In this document: positions 38,160 to 48,626 of the stretch, in pieces | Position numbering within the stretch: the first letter of the stretch is position 1 | How the letters are laid out: every line of letters begins with the position of its first letter | Assembly: GCF_963678635.1 (NCBI RefSeq) | Contig: NC_087064.1 | Location: forward strand, 39,467,464-39,531,463 | Reading direction: 5' to 3' | Length of the DNA stretch: 64,000 nucleotides | From: Symsagittifera roscoffensis | Lineage: Eukaryota; Xenacoelomorpha; Acoela; Convolutidae | Made by a program: the position numbers and the translations under genes | Notes under the pieces: model-generated | Database searches by the model: none | What the model saw: only the letters and a program-made list of their open reading frames with translations | Told to the model about the DNA's origin: nothing

Positions 38160-38592
38160 ATTATGTCATTAAATTTATTACACGATGCAAGGACTTTTAT
38201 ATTTTCTTTGCAATTTAAATTTTTTGCTCAAAAATTTGACTTTTTTTGAAGCTTCAGTAGGTTTCAGCATAGTTTCAAGAGGATGTTTCAAAAATTTGGA
38301 TTTTCGAATAAATTTTCAATAGGACGAATTATAACAAATCTTATAGTTTTTTTAAGTTTTTTCGAAAAATTTTTGATAAAAAATCTCAATTTTTACCCAA
38401 AACCCCTTATCATTGATTTGGTAAATAAACATTAAAAAGACCAAAAAGTTCCAATTTTTTCACCATCACACCGAAACTATTCCATTGGTATTCCCTATCT
38501 TAATACATAGCATGGCGGACCGGAAATCTATAACGCATCTTAATACATGGGCTCCGCCATGCTCCCCCTGATCAGCCTCAGCATCGACTACT
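38160..38592 (-). repeat. Polinton right terminal inverted repeat
   Basis: Reverse complement of the left terminal repeat, about 430 bp, with indels. It ends CATCGACTACT immediately before the TGTAAT target duplication. Confidence 0.85.
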
Positions 38593-38598
38593 TGTAAT

Positions 38599-41200
38599 TT
38601 TTTCAAAACCTAACGGTCCTGCAAGATTTATTTTATCGACTAAACCTTGTTTTGTTATCAATGTTAACGACCTGTTTCTATGTAATTTTTGCTTATGGTG
38701 TTACTGAAAATATGGGATATGTTTAAATGTTTTTTATTTCATAATGATTGGTTTTGAAAATCTAATTACAGGGGAAACTTTTCTAAGTTATTTATTTGTT
38801 TTCAGTTTACATAAGATAATTGATATCTAATCGTGGCGATGTTTCATCTTCTGTGCAAAACTGTTTTATTCATTGTGCAACTTCGTCTGTAGTTTTTCGT
38901 GTTAGCAGTTCTCTTGGTTTAATTCTACTTAATGTATCTTGTAGGGCTAGGTTTTTTCTAATGTGGAGAATGGGCGTTTCATTGAAATTGATTGAAATTT
39001 GTATACTCTTTGATTGAGGTTTGGTTTTTGTGTAAAATGACATTTTATTGATTTATGGTCGGTGAATAAGACTTTTGGATGTTTTGATCCAAGGATTGAA
39101 AGTTTCTATACTGTTTATGCATATATGATAGCTTCACATAATCTCATTAATGTGAATAGTATTAATTCTGCTTGAGTGAATCGTCCTAATCCTGCGGAAA
39201 TCAACTTCCTAATTCATCCTTGATGTGATTGTAAATGCGTCATACATAGTATAAATGGGTTGGTTAGGTTCGGAAATTAGGTTTGAAGTCTCTTCGTTTA
39301 TTGTTTAGACCATTGAAAATGGGAGGAATTTTGTATTCAGGTGTGTATTAGTTTTTTTTACGCCAAAATCAGGTACCACAAACATTTATCGGATTGGGTT
39401 GAGTAATATATCGTGTTTAAGCCTTTTTATTTGCATTTCGAACAAAATCACAAACCTTTCAAAATTTTTTCACAGCTTTGAGAAAAACCGGTTCGAAATT
39501 TTTAGTTTTTGGTCTTTTTTTGAGCTAATAAGGTGACCGTATATCTTAGAACAGCTTTTTAAAGCTTCATTCCAGCCGTGTAAATTCAGCCGCGTAAATT
39601 CCAGCCGTGTAAAGCTTCATTCAGCAGTGTTTTCAATTAAAGGTAGCTTCTGGATTTTTTAGCGCAATTTCAGTAACCAAAAACTTGAATAATCTAAAAA
39701 AAAACCCTAATTTTTTGGTCTTCTAGTCGTTTTTTTTACAATTTGTATTCCAATTGACCTATTTTACAATTAATCTCTAAAACGCCCAATTTCAGTTTTT
39801 GGGTTTAGATTTTCTATCACAACATGCAAAACCAACTTGTAAAACATTTTTTTTTGTAATTTTTCAAAACTTGTTGGAACTGGTTATATGGACTAATCAG
39901 ATCAGCTGTGGTATACTATTTTGCATTGATTTTAGTGAAAGTTTTCTATAATGGTTCTGTCGGAGAATTGCATTTTGTTTCATCTATGATTGAAATTAAG
40001 TATCTTGCGTCGACCTTTTTTTCATTCTCCTTTTGCTAAATTGATAACTGAAATTTTATAACTGTGTTGCCTTTTGGTTGTTGTTGTTTTCTTACAGGTG
40101 ATTATTATTTGGAGTTTAAGGCATTATAAAACTCTAATAATTTTATCTTGTCTTTATATAGATACTTTGTTTGCGCATTGTTTACTAAGAAGAGCGTCTG
40201 GCTTTATTGAAGGTGTAAAGTTGAACGATTTTTTTTCTTAACTCATTTTTTGATGTGGCATATACGTTAGAGTACTTTATTGGCAAATTTGGCAATTGCT
40301 CAAATTCATGTTGATTTAATTGTCAAGGTTGAAAATCAAACAAACTTCAAGACTTTTGTTGTTCCGGTGGGTATGTAGGTATCTGAAATGTAGTTTCAAT
40401 CTATGGCATTTTTGCAAAAGAGTCGGTAATTCGTTTTGGTTCCTCAATTATAATTTTTACTGAAAAATCTTCATCGAGTAACCTTGGTTGACAAATATGT
40501 AATACTTTTAGTTTTTTGTTTACTCTGTACGGTTATTCTACAAATGATTCCAATGTAGCGTTTGTTTCACAATATCTTAACAGACTTAAAGGAAGCGAGG
40601 TTTTATATAGAAATTTGTTACATACGTGTAGTTCAACTTTATCTGTGTTTGCATTTTGTTGCGTATTTTCTTGTTGACTTTATTACGCGAAAGTTTTTTG
40701 AACTGGTCTGAATTCAAGGTCAGACATATATATTTTTTGTGTCTTTTGATTTTATTATACTGATGTATTAGAGTTTTTCAAAAATTATACATTTATCCAG
40801 TGAATGTTTTCAAGTATTTTTTTCTTTAATATAGATCTGAAAGAATTTTGAAAAAATTGAGAATTGTCTTTGTAGTCATCAGAAAAAGGTATTTCTTCTA
40901 TATTGTATTTTTTGTCTTTGATATGAAATGTAAATTTAAAGGTTTTAAAAAAAACTTTCTGATTTTCGATTGCAGATGATGTTTCACTGTTCCACAAATT
41001 TGTAAGTTTGTATCTTAAGCTGTGCGTTCTTTGGTTGACGTACGCTAAAATTACATAATTGAGCTCACTGCCTGAAAATTTGTTCCATGTATGTATGTTG
41101 ATGATGTTTGATTCTGCTCCTGAGTCAATTAAGAATTGTTTATCGAAGTCTTGGGTCTGTGAATTTGCTTGATTTTTTGGACTTTCTCAAAAAAATGTAG
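38599..41200 (-). pseudogene. Ty3/Gypsy pol: protease, RT, RNase H (5' half of interrupted element)
   Basis: Minus-strand order matches Gypsy pol. Retropepsin FLIDSGAESNII lies at 41103-41150 with the catalytic Asp. The protease-RT spacer includes the open frame 40785-40997. The RT palm near 39900-40000 reads IIDETKCNSPTEP then YTTADL. RNase H near 39050-39075 reads FTDHKSI. The linker at 38860-38950 reads LLTRKTTDEV. Pre-integrase sequence follows at 38599-38730. Frames contain stops. The integrase continues beyond the Polinton at 31753. A 15-bp local triplication sits at 39567-39617. Confidence 0.75.
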
Positions 41201-43900
41201 TGCTAAAAATTTTTTCTTGTTTTGAAGATGTAGTAGTTGCATTTTGGTATATATGACTGGCGTTTTCCTGATTTAAAAGACTGTGTAGTGTGATTTATGT
41301 GGTATATCTGTTATAATTCTGTCTACTTTATCTGTATTGCTATCAGGTTGGTCATTTCCATACTATTTGGAATTACCGAGAGTGTCAAATGCATTGTTGA
41401 CAGACTTATGCCTAATTTTCTGGTTGTTTGAAACATGTTGTTTTTTTAACTTTTCTGTTTCTTCTAACCTCATTGTGGTTTCTGCTTGCTCTTATTTATC
41501 CGATTGGGTCATCTTTTAAATTTCCGTCAATTTTGTAATTTAATACAGAGAAAAGTGATATCAGTTTTGGTATCACTTTTCTCTGTATTGCCTGAACTAT
41601 TACAAATTATATGATTTAATTGAATATCTGGCATTTGATTTGTTTCGATTCCTGAGGTGTCAGTGGTTGTTTCAGGTTGAGTTTTTTTTTTCATTGGTTT
41701 GTTGTTGGTCTTTGGGAGTGTTTTTTTTATATAGTCACTTTGAAATCTGTAAAATAGTTGTATGTGGTGATTAGGAATTCTTTTTCAGAAGATCTTTCAT
41801 TGAAGCGATTTTTTTACCTCAAAATTTTTTAAAACGCTTATTTAGGTTTTTTCTTGCGGTTATTCGAATAGTTTCGAGAACGGTTTTTCGAATGTTTTCA
41901 AATTTTTTGATTTGTATACAATCGTTTTCTGCTGTAATTTGATTATTTATTTTTGTTGTGAATAATTTTTTCTATTTTAAATATTATGGCTATCAGAACG
42001 GCTCTTTCTGTTTTATGTGATAAAGTTTAATTTTTTGTTATCTGCAGACCTTCCTCGAATTTTTTTTTTTTTTTTTGCAATTGCAATCTGTTGTAACTAT
42101 AGTTTGAAGGCAGTGCTTTTCCTGTGCTTTTGTTATAATTTCGTGTATTTCTTCTTGATAAACTTGTGATTTTTGTCATGTACTGATATCAAGATTCATT
42201 TAGTTCTCTGTCTGTTGTTCTTCGATTTATTTTTTTTGTTATTTTTGTCTAGATTCGGCGATACTGTGTTGCACAATTTTTGAAGCAAGTTTTTCTTTCG
42301 AGATTCGTGTTTTTTAAGTGCTTAGTTTTTGCGTATATTTCGTATTAATTATTTTTCTTTTTTTTGTACATGACCTATAAAAGACGTAGTTTTCTGGTTG
42401 TTTGAAACATATTGTATTTTTAAGTTTTCTGTTTTTTCTAATTTCAATGTAGTTTCTACTTATCTGATAGGGTCATCCTTTATATTTCTGTCATTTTTGT
42501 ATTTTTATAGGCATGTCTGTTTAAAGAATAAGTTTTCTTAGTTATGTTTTTTTCTTACAGCGAGTTGTATTGGTATTCTTCTCATCAAGTTTATGTGGTT
42601 GTTGTTGATTTTTAAGAAAAAATCCTTTGTCTTCTCAGAAATGATTGTGATTATTTATTTTGATTCGTACAATAAATAAAACAAATCATTTATTTTGTCG
42701 GAACATGAGTAGTTTTCAGAGTGTTTTCCTTTTGTGTTGTTTTATCGTGAATACTGACTGATTATGAATGTGTACTTGAGTGTTGTTTTTGGTCCAAAAA
42801 AAATAAAATGATCAAGAGATTGAGGTTGTCTCGTTTAAGCTGGGTTTTTTGTTGGGTTAACAAAATTATTTTTTGCGAAAAAATTACTTTTATGTTCTGC
42901 AAAAAAGTTTTTTTTTCAGTGCGTCCTTTCAAATTTTTTAAAGTATGTATGATAATACAAAAATGAGTTTTTACCAAAGGGAATTAGTTAAGCTATCAAT
43001 TGTAATTTGGATAGTTGGAACAGTGTGTTTTTATTGTGTGGTACTGTAAATGTAGGATGTATTGGTTATATACGTTATTAGGTTGCCAAGGGGAATGTGA
43101 GAACGACTTCTTCAATTGCAAATTGTGATGGCGTTTGAAAACCATAAAGATTCAGCGTTGTTTTTCCGTCTGAATTTTCTTATGCATGCATGAATATTGA
43201 AATAAAACTAGTGTTTTTAGTTGTGTTATGAAAAATTATGTTGGAATTCAAGGATGCTGTATCTGTTATTAATAGAATATTTTTCAAACTTTTTTTATTG
43301 TCTGATGATATTTGGACTGCTGAGCTTGAAGTGTCATTTAAGGTTTTAATGAATTTATCATGTTTGCATTCAGGGTTCCAAACATAAAATGTTCGATGAG
43401 CCAAAATTGTGTCCTCGTTGCAGGTTATACGAAATTGTTTTCTTGAATGATCTATGAGTTCTATGTTCTGTTGAAAGCAACCAATTTCAAACCTGACTTT
43501 TGATGAACTAATTTGATTTTTGATGATTATTCCGTACCGATGAGTTTTTCGAGAAGTATGCTGATTATTTGGTGGTTGATTTTATGTTGTTTGATTATTT
43601 TGATCTGGTGATGGAATTTCGATTTTAAAAATTCCATACGCTGAAATTCTTTTGCAAAAGCTTGGTAAGGATTGTTACATGTTTGTCCTTATATTTTTAT
43701 ATCTGGAAATTCTTCTTCGCTTGGGTTAATAGTTTTTCGAAATAAATTATTTAGGAGATTATGACAAAATTTTACTTATCCGCGTCATGGGTCACTATTG
43801 GGATGTATGACGAACAGTAAGATGGAGTTGTCTTCGAAATTATTGTCGTATTGAATAATATTTTTTAAATAAAACGATATTACTGTTAACGTATTATTTT
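41201..43900 (-). pseudogene. Probable Gypsy gag/5' region, decayed
   Basis: Upstream of the protease on the minus strand, where gag is expected. Short frames are Lys/Glu/Gln-rich (for example RLEETEKLKKQHVSNNQKIR from 41410-41490) and one of 74 codons is at 43180-43404. The 41410-41530 segment is repeated in diverged form at 42385-42500. I found no CCHC zinc knuckle, so the call rests mainly on position. Confidence 0.35.
41553..41588. repeat. Short perfect inverted repeat
   Basis: AGAGAAAAGTGATA followed by TCAGTTTTGG and TATCACTTTTCTCT: a 14-bp arm with a ~10-base loop. No run of T follows that would mark a terminator, and its role is unknown. Confidence 0.75.
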
Positions 43901-44865
43901 TAATGTGTCTATGAGTTGATTCCAAGTATGTTTCGTTACTAGGTTTTTTAAAGTTGTTTTTTTTTGTCGTTTATTTTCGATCGGTGATGCTGTCGCGGCT
44001 TCAGAATGGGAAAAATTCGTATCTCTAGTTTCTGGTATTTGTTGATTTGTTTCGTGATCTTGGAGAAGTTAGATTTACAATTTGTTGTAGTGTCAAACTC
44101 TGAATTTGCATTATGTTTCCTTCAAAAACAATTTTGTGAGATTTGTTTTTGTTTGTAGAGAAAAATTCTCTTCTTTTTTTCGACTTATTGTGGCCTATTT
44201 TTTGTTAAAGTGGTGTTACTACAAGATCGTATCGGTAATCTTGGATAAAACATTTTTGTTCTCTTCTCGTTTTATTACTGGCTAAACTGAATGTTGACAT
44301 AAGTGTTAGGATAAAAGTTGATGCACCATCTAGGTGTGAATTGTTTTAGTTCTTAAGCTACTAGTTTTTACTCTTTTTTGCAAGTTATCCCAAATCCTCA
44401 AGTCATATTGTCGCGGCGAGACGGGTTGGGGAGAGGGTATATGAATTCAATAGAATGATCATTATTGCTTTCAAAATTATGTGATCTTTTCTTTGTTTAG
44501 GTAAGCTTATTCTTACCTAAAGGGGGATCAAGAGGAGTTCTAGGTTTGGAGAAATGTAAATCAATCCACAAAGGTGAGGTAAAATTAGAACGCAAGTAGG
44601 TCATTAGATACTCTTTTAGAAGTTACTAATTCTAAAGGTTGTTATAAGCCCGGGTCAATTAGAAGATAATGTTCAAATGATGGATGAGTAACTGAAGTTC
44701 TTCACTGTTTAGCCTAAAAAGCAATGAAGAAACTGCTTAAAATGTTAAAAAAAGAAAAACCGTCAGTTAGTCCTGGGTTGTTGGGAAAGTTTGGAAATTG
44801 ACTCGATGTTTTATATTGTCAGACATTGAAATAAAGGAGTAGATTTGAATTTGAAATTGAAGTTT
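43900..44865. other. AT-rich DNA, possible Gypsy 5' flank, no gene seen
   Basis: T-rich on the plus strand up to about 44400. A GC-richer phrase TGTCGCGGCGAGACGGG at 44410 and an AAGCTTATTC...CTTACC stretch near 44505-44520 follow. No long terminal repeat pair or primer-binding site was confirmed. Confidence 0.5.
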
Positions 44866-45090
44866 ATTTGATCCAAAGAAAGCCTTGATAATCCACAATT
44901 TGAAGGAAAAAATAATTTGAAAAACTAGAAAGTAAAGATCTAAGGAGAAGCCTTGATGATCTGGTTAAATTAATTAATATTAGTTATTTAAGGTTTAAAC
45001 TCAAGGAGAAGCCTAGATGATTTGACAATTGAAAACAAATCTAAGGATTTGAATGTCCAAGACCCAAGAAAAGTCTTGATGATCTTGTGT
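44866..45090 (+). repeat. Four ~60-bp imperfect repeats (GAAGCCTTGATGATC)
   Basis: Diverged copies of AAGGAGAAGCCTTGATGATCTG occur near 44877, 44943, 45003 and 45064, spaced about 60 bp apart. No coding potential; function unknown. Confidence 0.75.
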
Positions 45091-45372
45091 TTGATTGTGT
45101 TTAGATTTTCGATTGATTTAGACAGAGTATAGAAAATAAAGACAAAAAAAGATGATGATCCTCATGATAAAAAAGGATCTCCATCAAACTAACAACAAAT
45201 ATTTTTAAACTAAGTTTGTATTTGCTTCTTTTATATTTCAGTAAATTTTAGAATTGATTACAGTTTTTTCTATAAAAATTACTGCTGATTTAAGTTCTAA
45301 GATGATCAAAGTTTTTGTCAAGTTCTTAGTGGTGATTACTTTATTAGTAATTTATCAGACCTTGCTTAAATT

Positions 45373-46463
45373 ATATGTCGCGTTACACTAGCTTTTCGGC
45401 TCTCTTTATTGCAGTTCATTTAATATAAGGGAAAATAACTGCACAAATAGTTTTTACTTTTGTCGTAGTTGAATGCTTTCTTGCTTTGCGATGCATGTTT
45501 TGGTTTTCTGTCTTTGTTGTGGTGGGTTTTCGTCCTTTTGTTTTGACTCGGTTTGATTATACTTTTTGAGACGTGGAATTAAGCTAAATTATTGTCAATT
45601 TTTGTTTGATTTTAAAAAAAAACTAAGTTAGTTTTAGGTCTGCTCGATACCCTTTGTTCGCACCAGATGAGTTTAGGTCCGGGTTGGCCTTTTCATAGAG
45701 TAATTTCGGATAACGGTAGACCGTCTGTTCGTTACGCTTTCTATTTTCGGCCGGATAGGTTCGTACAACTCCTTAGTCTAATACCAATCCTTATCTTACT
45801 CTTATATCTTATGTTTTCCAGCCTCAAAAGATCTAGGAACATACTGGTTTGTTGCGACGTTAGATGAGAGGAAAGCAACTGGTTTCAATATTTATCAATA
45901 ATTCTCTGGCTGAGACTACAAATAGTTTCAGCTTTACAATTTATGTTGTAAGTTTTAGTCATGGATCTTGATTGTTTAGTTAATAGTGCTTCACAGTGGG
46001 AAATATCAAAGTATAAAATAAATAGCTGTTTTAAACCGGTTGAAATTTTTGATTTATACATAATTAAGTGAAGGGAAATGCAAATTTGTTGATCACAGTC
46101 CGATTGTCATGAATATTCACATACAGAGTAATAAGGCCACGACAAACATACTTGATCTTCATACTCAACCTCGTAAAATCACTCGTTACACTAATATATT
46201 GAAGCTCATATGAGGTGGGGGGGGGGGCTGCAACATTTTAACGTCAAAAATGTTGCAGCATTTTGACGTTAAAAACCATGTCACCAAATTGTGTGATATG
46301 AATCCCGTGTCTATTTTGACTGTACCTAATTTGACTTCTCTTGTTGTGCTTTTTACGCACGTGTTCTTTGACTATGTCACTTTTAAAGCATCACTTCGGG
46401 AATCAAGTTAAACTACTGACAAAATGTCCACGGAAACCCTTGGATACGCAAATAATGCAGTTG
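45373..46463 (+). repeat. First copy of 1.09-kb tandem duplication (uS5 upstream region)
   Basis: Starts ATATGTCGCGTTACAC and ends within codon 14 of a copied uS5 start. Nearly identical to 46464-47561; differences are mainly in G-run length (about 11 versus 14). The CACGTG-containing segment, the hairpins and the ATG context are all duplicated. Confidence 0.95.
46233..46281. repeat. Overlapping hairpins, first copy
   Basis: Same sequence as 47325-47372: two mutually exclusive perfect inverted repeats, GCTGCAACATTTT and TTTTAACGTCAAAA. Confidence 0.9.
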
Positions 46464-46519
46464 ATATGTCGCGTTACACTAGCTTTTCGGCTCTCTTTAT
46501 TGCAGTTCATTTAATATAA
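46424..46519 (+). pseudogene. Duplicated uS5 start fused to duplication junction
   Basis: The ATG and first 14 codons are those of uS5 (MSTETLGYANNAVD). The frame then crosses the tandem junction for 17 more codons and stops at TAA. If the first promoter copy is active, the unspliced message would encode only this 31-residue peptide. A transcript that reads through to the second copy would carry it as an upstream open frame. Confidence 0.7.
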
Positions 46520-47324
46520 GGGAAAATAACTGCACAAATAGTTTTTACTTTTGTCGTAGTTGAATGCTTTCTTGCTTTGCGATGCATGTTTTGGTTTTCT
46601 GTCTTTGTTGTGGTGGGTTTTCGTCCTTTTGTTTTGACTCGGTTTGATTATACTTTTTGAGACGTGGAATTAAGCTAAATTATTGTCAATTTTTGTTTGA
46701 TTTTAAAAAAAAACTAAGTTAGTTTTAGGTCTGCTCGATACCCTTTGTTCGCACCAGATGAGTTTAGGTCCGGGTTGGCCTTTTCATAGAGTAATTTCGG
46801 ATAACGGTAGACCGTCTGTTCGTTACGCTTTCTATTTTCGGCCGGATAGGTTCGTACAACTCCTTAGTCTAATACCAATCCTTATCTTACTCTTATATCT
46901 TATGTTTTCCAGCCTCAAAAGATCTAGAAACATACTGGTTTGTTGCGACGTTAGTCGAGAGGAAAGCAACTGGTTTCAATATTTATCAATAATTCTCTGG
47001 CTGAGACTACAAATAGTTTCAGCTTTACAATTTATGTTGTAAGTTTTAGTCATGGATCTTGATTGTTTAGTTAATAATGCTTCACAGTGAGAAATATCAA
47101 AGTATAAAATAAATAGCTGTTTTAAACCGGTTGAAATTTTTGATTTATACATAATTAAGTGAAGGGAAATGCAAATTTGTTGATCACAGTCCGATTGTCA
47201 TGAAGATTCACATACAGAGTAATAAGGCCACGACAAACATACTTGATCTTCATACTCAACCTCGTAAAATCACTCGTTACACTAATATATTGAAGCTCAT
47301 GTGAGGTGGGGGGGGGGGGGGTGG

Positions 47325-47372
47325 GCTGCAACATTTTAACGTCAAAAATGTTGCAGCATTTTGACGTTAAAA
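47325..47372. repeat. Overlapping hairpins upstream of uS5
   Basis: GCTGCAACATTTT (47325-47337) pairs perfectly with 47345-47357. TTTTAACGTCAAAA (47334-47347) pairs perfectly with 47359-47372. The two share bases and cannot form together. A G-run precedes them. Located about 150-200 bp upstream of the uS5 ATG. Confidence 0.9.
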
Positions 47373-47429
47373 ACCATGTCACCAAATTGTGTGATATGAA
47401 TCCCGTGTCTATTTTGACTGTACCTAATT

Positions 47430-47521
47430 TGACTTCTCTTGTTGTGCTTTTTACGCACGTGTTCTTTGACTATGTCACTTTTAAAGCATCACTTCGGGAA
47501 TCAAGTTAAACTACTGACAAA
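47430..47521 (+). promoter_or_regulatory. Probable uS5 proximal promoter / 5' leader
   Basis: Contains a pyrimidine-rich stretch GACTTCTCTTG at 47431-47441, resembling the start of ribosomal-protein leaders, and an E-box CACGTG at 47456-47461. The ATG follows in the context GACAAAATGT. Transcription start is inferred, not shown. Confidence 0.4.
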
Positions 47522-47852
47522 ATGTCCACGGAAACCCTTGGATACGCAAATAATGCAGTTGATTTCTCATGGGGCAATTTTGCCCACAGCAACCTAGGCT
47601 CTGTTAGCGGGCAGTTTTCTGGAGGAGTCAATCTCGGCCGCAACTTTGTCAGCAACTCTCCGGCTACCAACGGGGTTACCGAGCCTGCAGGTCGCGCAGG
47701 GGGTCTTCAACAGAAACGCAGATCTCGCAGTGCAAAATTGTTTCGCAACAACAAGAAAGACTGGGTGGCAACTACGAAGTTGGGCCGATTGGTCAAGAAC
47801 GGTTTCGTGACTTCTCTGGAGGAGATATTCAGATTCAATGTTCCCATTCAGG
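47522..47852 (+). CDS. RPS2: Ribosomal protein uS5 (RPS2), first coding exon
   Basis: Small-subunit ribosomal protein, part of the 40S mRNA-entry region. Residues 79-110 match the start of the conserved eukaryotic uS5 domain (KDWVATTKLGRLVK, then SLEEIFRFNVPI). Residues 1-78 are unlike the usual Arg/Gly-rich uS5 N-terminus: Ser/Asn/Gly-rich with a basic patch KRRSRS. Codon use is less AT-biased than the surrounding DNA. Reading beyond PIQ reaches a stop after five codons; a donor GGTCAG at 47852/47853 would end the exon in phase 1. The next recognised exon is at 63456, and about 28 residues of the usual protein between them were not found. It could be a functional gene with a large intron or a truncated duplicate. 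Confidence 0.8.
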
Positions 47853-48626
47853 GTCAGACTACTTTTTAGATTTAGGTTAAAATTAGCCAATATAAGTCTT
47901 CAATGAACAAAAACTTCATACAACAAATGGAAAAATTTTTAGGGGAGTACTTACCGCTTCATTGATTCACGAGAACCAGGAGAAAATCGATCCAACGGAG
48001 CCCCCTATTTTATAAACAGTTAACCTCATTCACTACATTCTATATGCTATAACTATGCTAAAGTTATATGCTAATCTAAGTCATTCTATGCTAAGCTAAA
48101 ATTGAGCTCTAGAAACCTACTTTAAGTGATTGAAAATGGCCGAGGCCAAAAATAATTAGAAGATCGAAAGTATTATATTAACCGAGGTTACAGTCAGGAG
48201 CTCCTTCATCACATTATCCAGTCAAAGTCCTCGGAGTTTTCTTGATAAGGAAACGATAAAGATAAAAAGGAGATGATTAGTGTTGATGTGTTAAAAATTT
48301 AACTCGATACGGGTTACGTTTCTTCAATTAGAACACGCAACTCGACACGAGAAAAAAACATTAATTTATAATGTGTTACAAATAAAAAACTTCGTCGAAA
48401 ATTGTTTTATCATTTATTGTGCCGATTACGCAAACGGGGTTCACAATCTGTATTGCCAGGGAGATTCTCTGCTTAAGAAAGCTACCTGCCCTTGGGTTCA
48501 TCCAAATAAGTGCACAAGTTCTTACAAAGCTTATTCAGAAAAATCTCAGTGCTATGCCTAAAATACTTTCAAACAGAAGCTCCAATTGAGCAACGAAATA
48601 AAAAGTTTCCGTAAAACGGTACAGCT
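47853..48626 (+). other. uS5 intron, first part
   Basis: AT-rich, no repeat family recognised. A 62-codon frame at 48373-48561 (Cys-containing, no known family) is probably chance. Confidence 0.5.

Larger units (their letters stand above)
31754..38598. mobile_element. Polinton/Maverick element with 6-bp target duplication
   Basis: TGTAAT at 31754-31759 and again at 38593-38598 flanks an element of 6833 bp. It starts AGTAGTAGATG and ends CATCGACTACT, giving inverted ends with 5'-AG and TC/CT-type terminus. The terminal repeats are roughly 430-575 bp (31760-32335 and 38160-38592), imperfect, with a 29-bp internal duplication and a long G-run only on the left. It contains polB (minus), a capsid-like fragment and a protease (both plus). 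Polintons usually run 15-20 kb and encode integrase and packaging ATPase; neither was seen here. It interrupts a minus-strand Gypsy integrase whose halves lie on each side. Confidence 0.88.
46464..47561 (+). repeat. Second copy of 1.09-kb tandem duplication
   Basis: Direct repeat of 45373-46463; continues without break into the intact uS5 first exon. Confidence 0.95.

Noticed and set aside
45667-45867. 66-codon frame starting MSLGPGWPF, duplicated at 46758
   Set aside because: It is repeated only because the DNA is duplicated. No family or codon signal was recognised, and the third diverged copy at 54.8 kb does not keep the frame.
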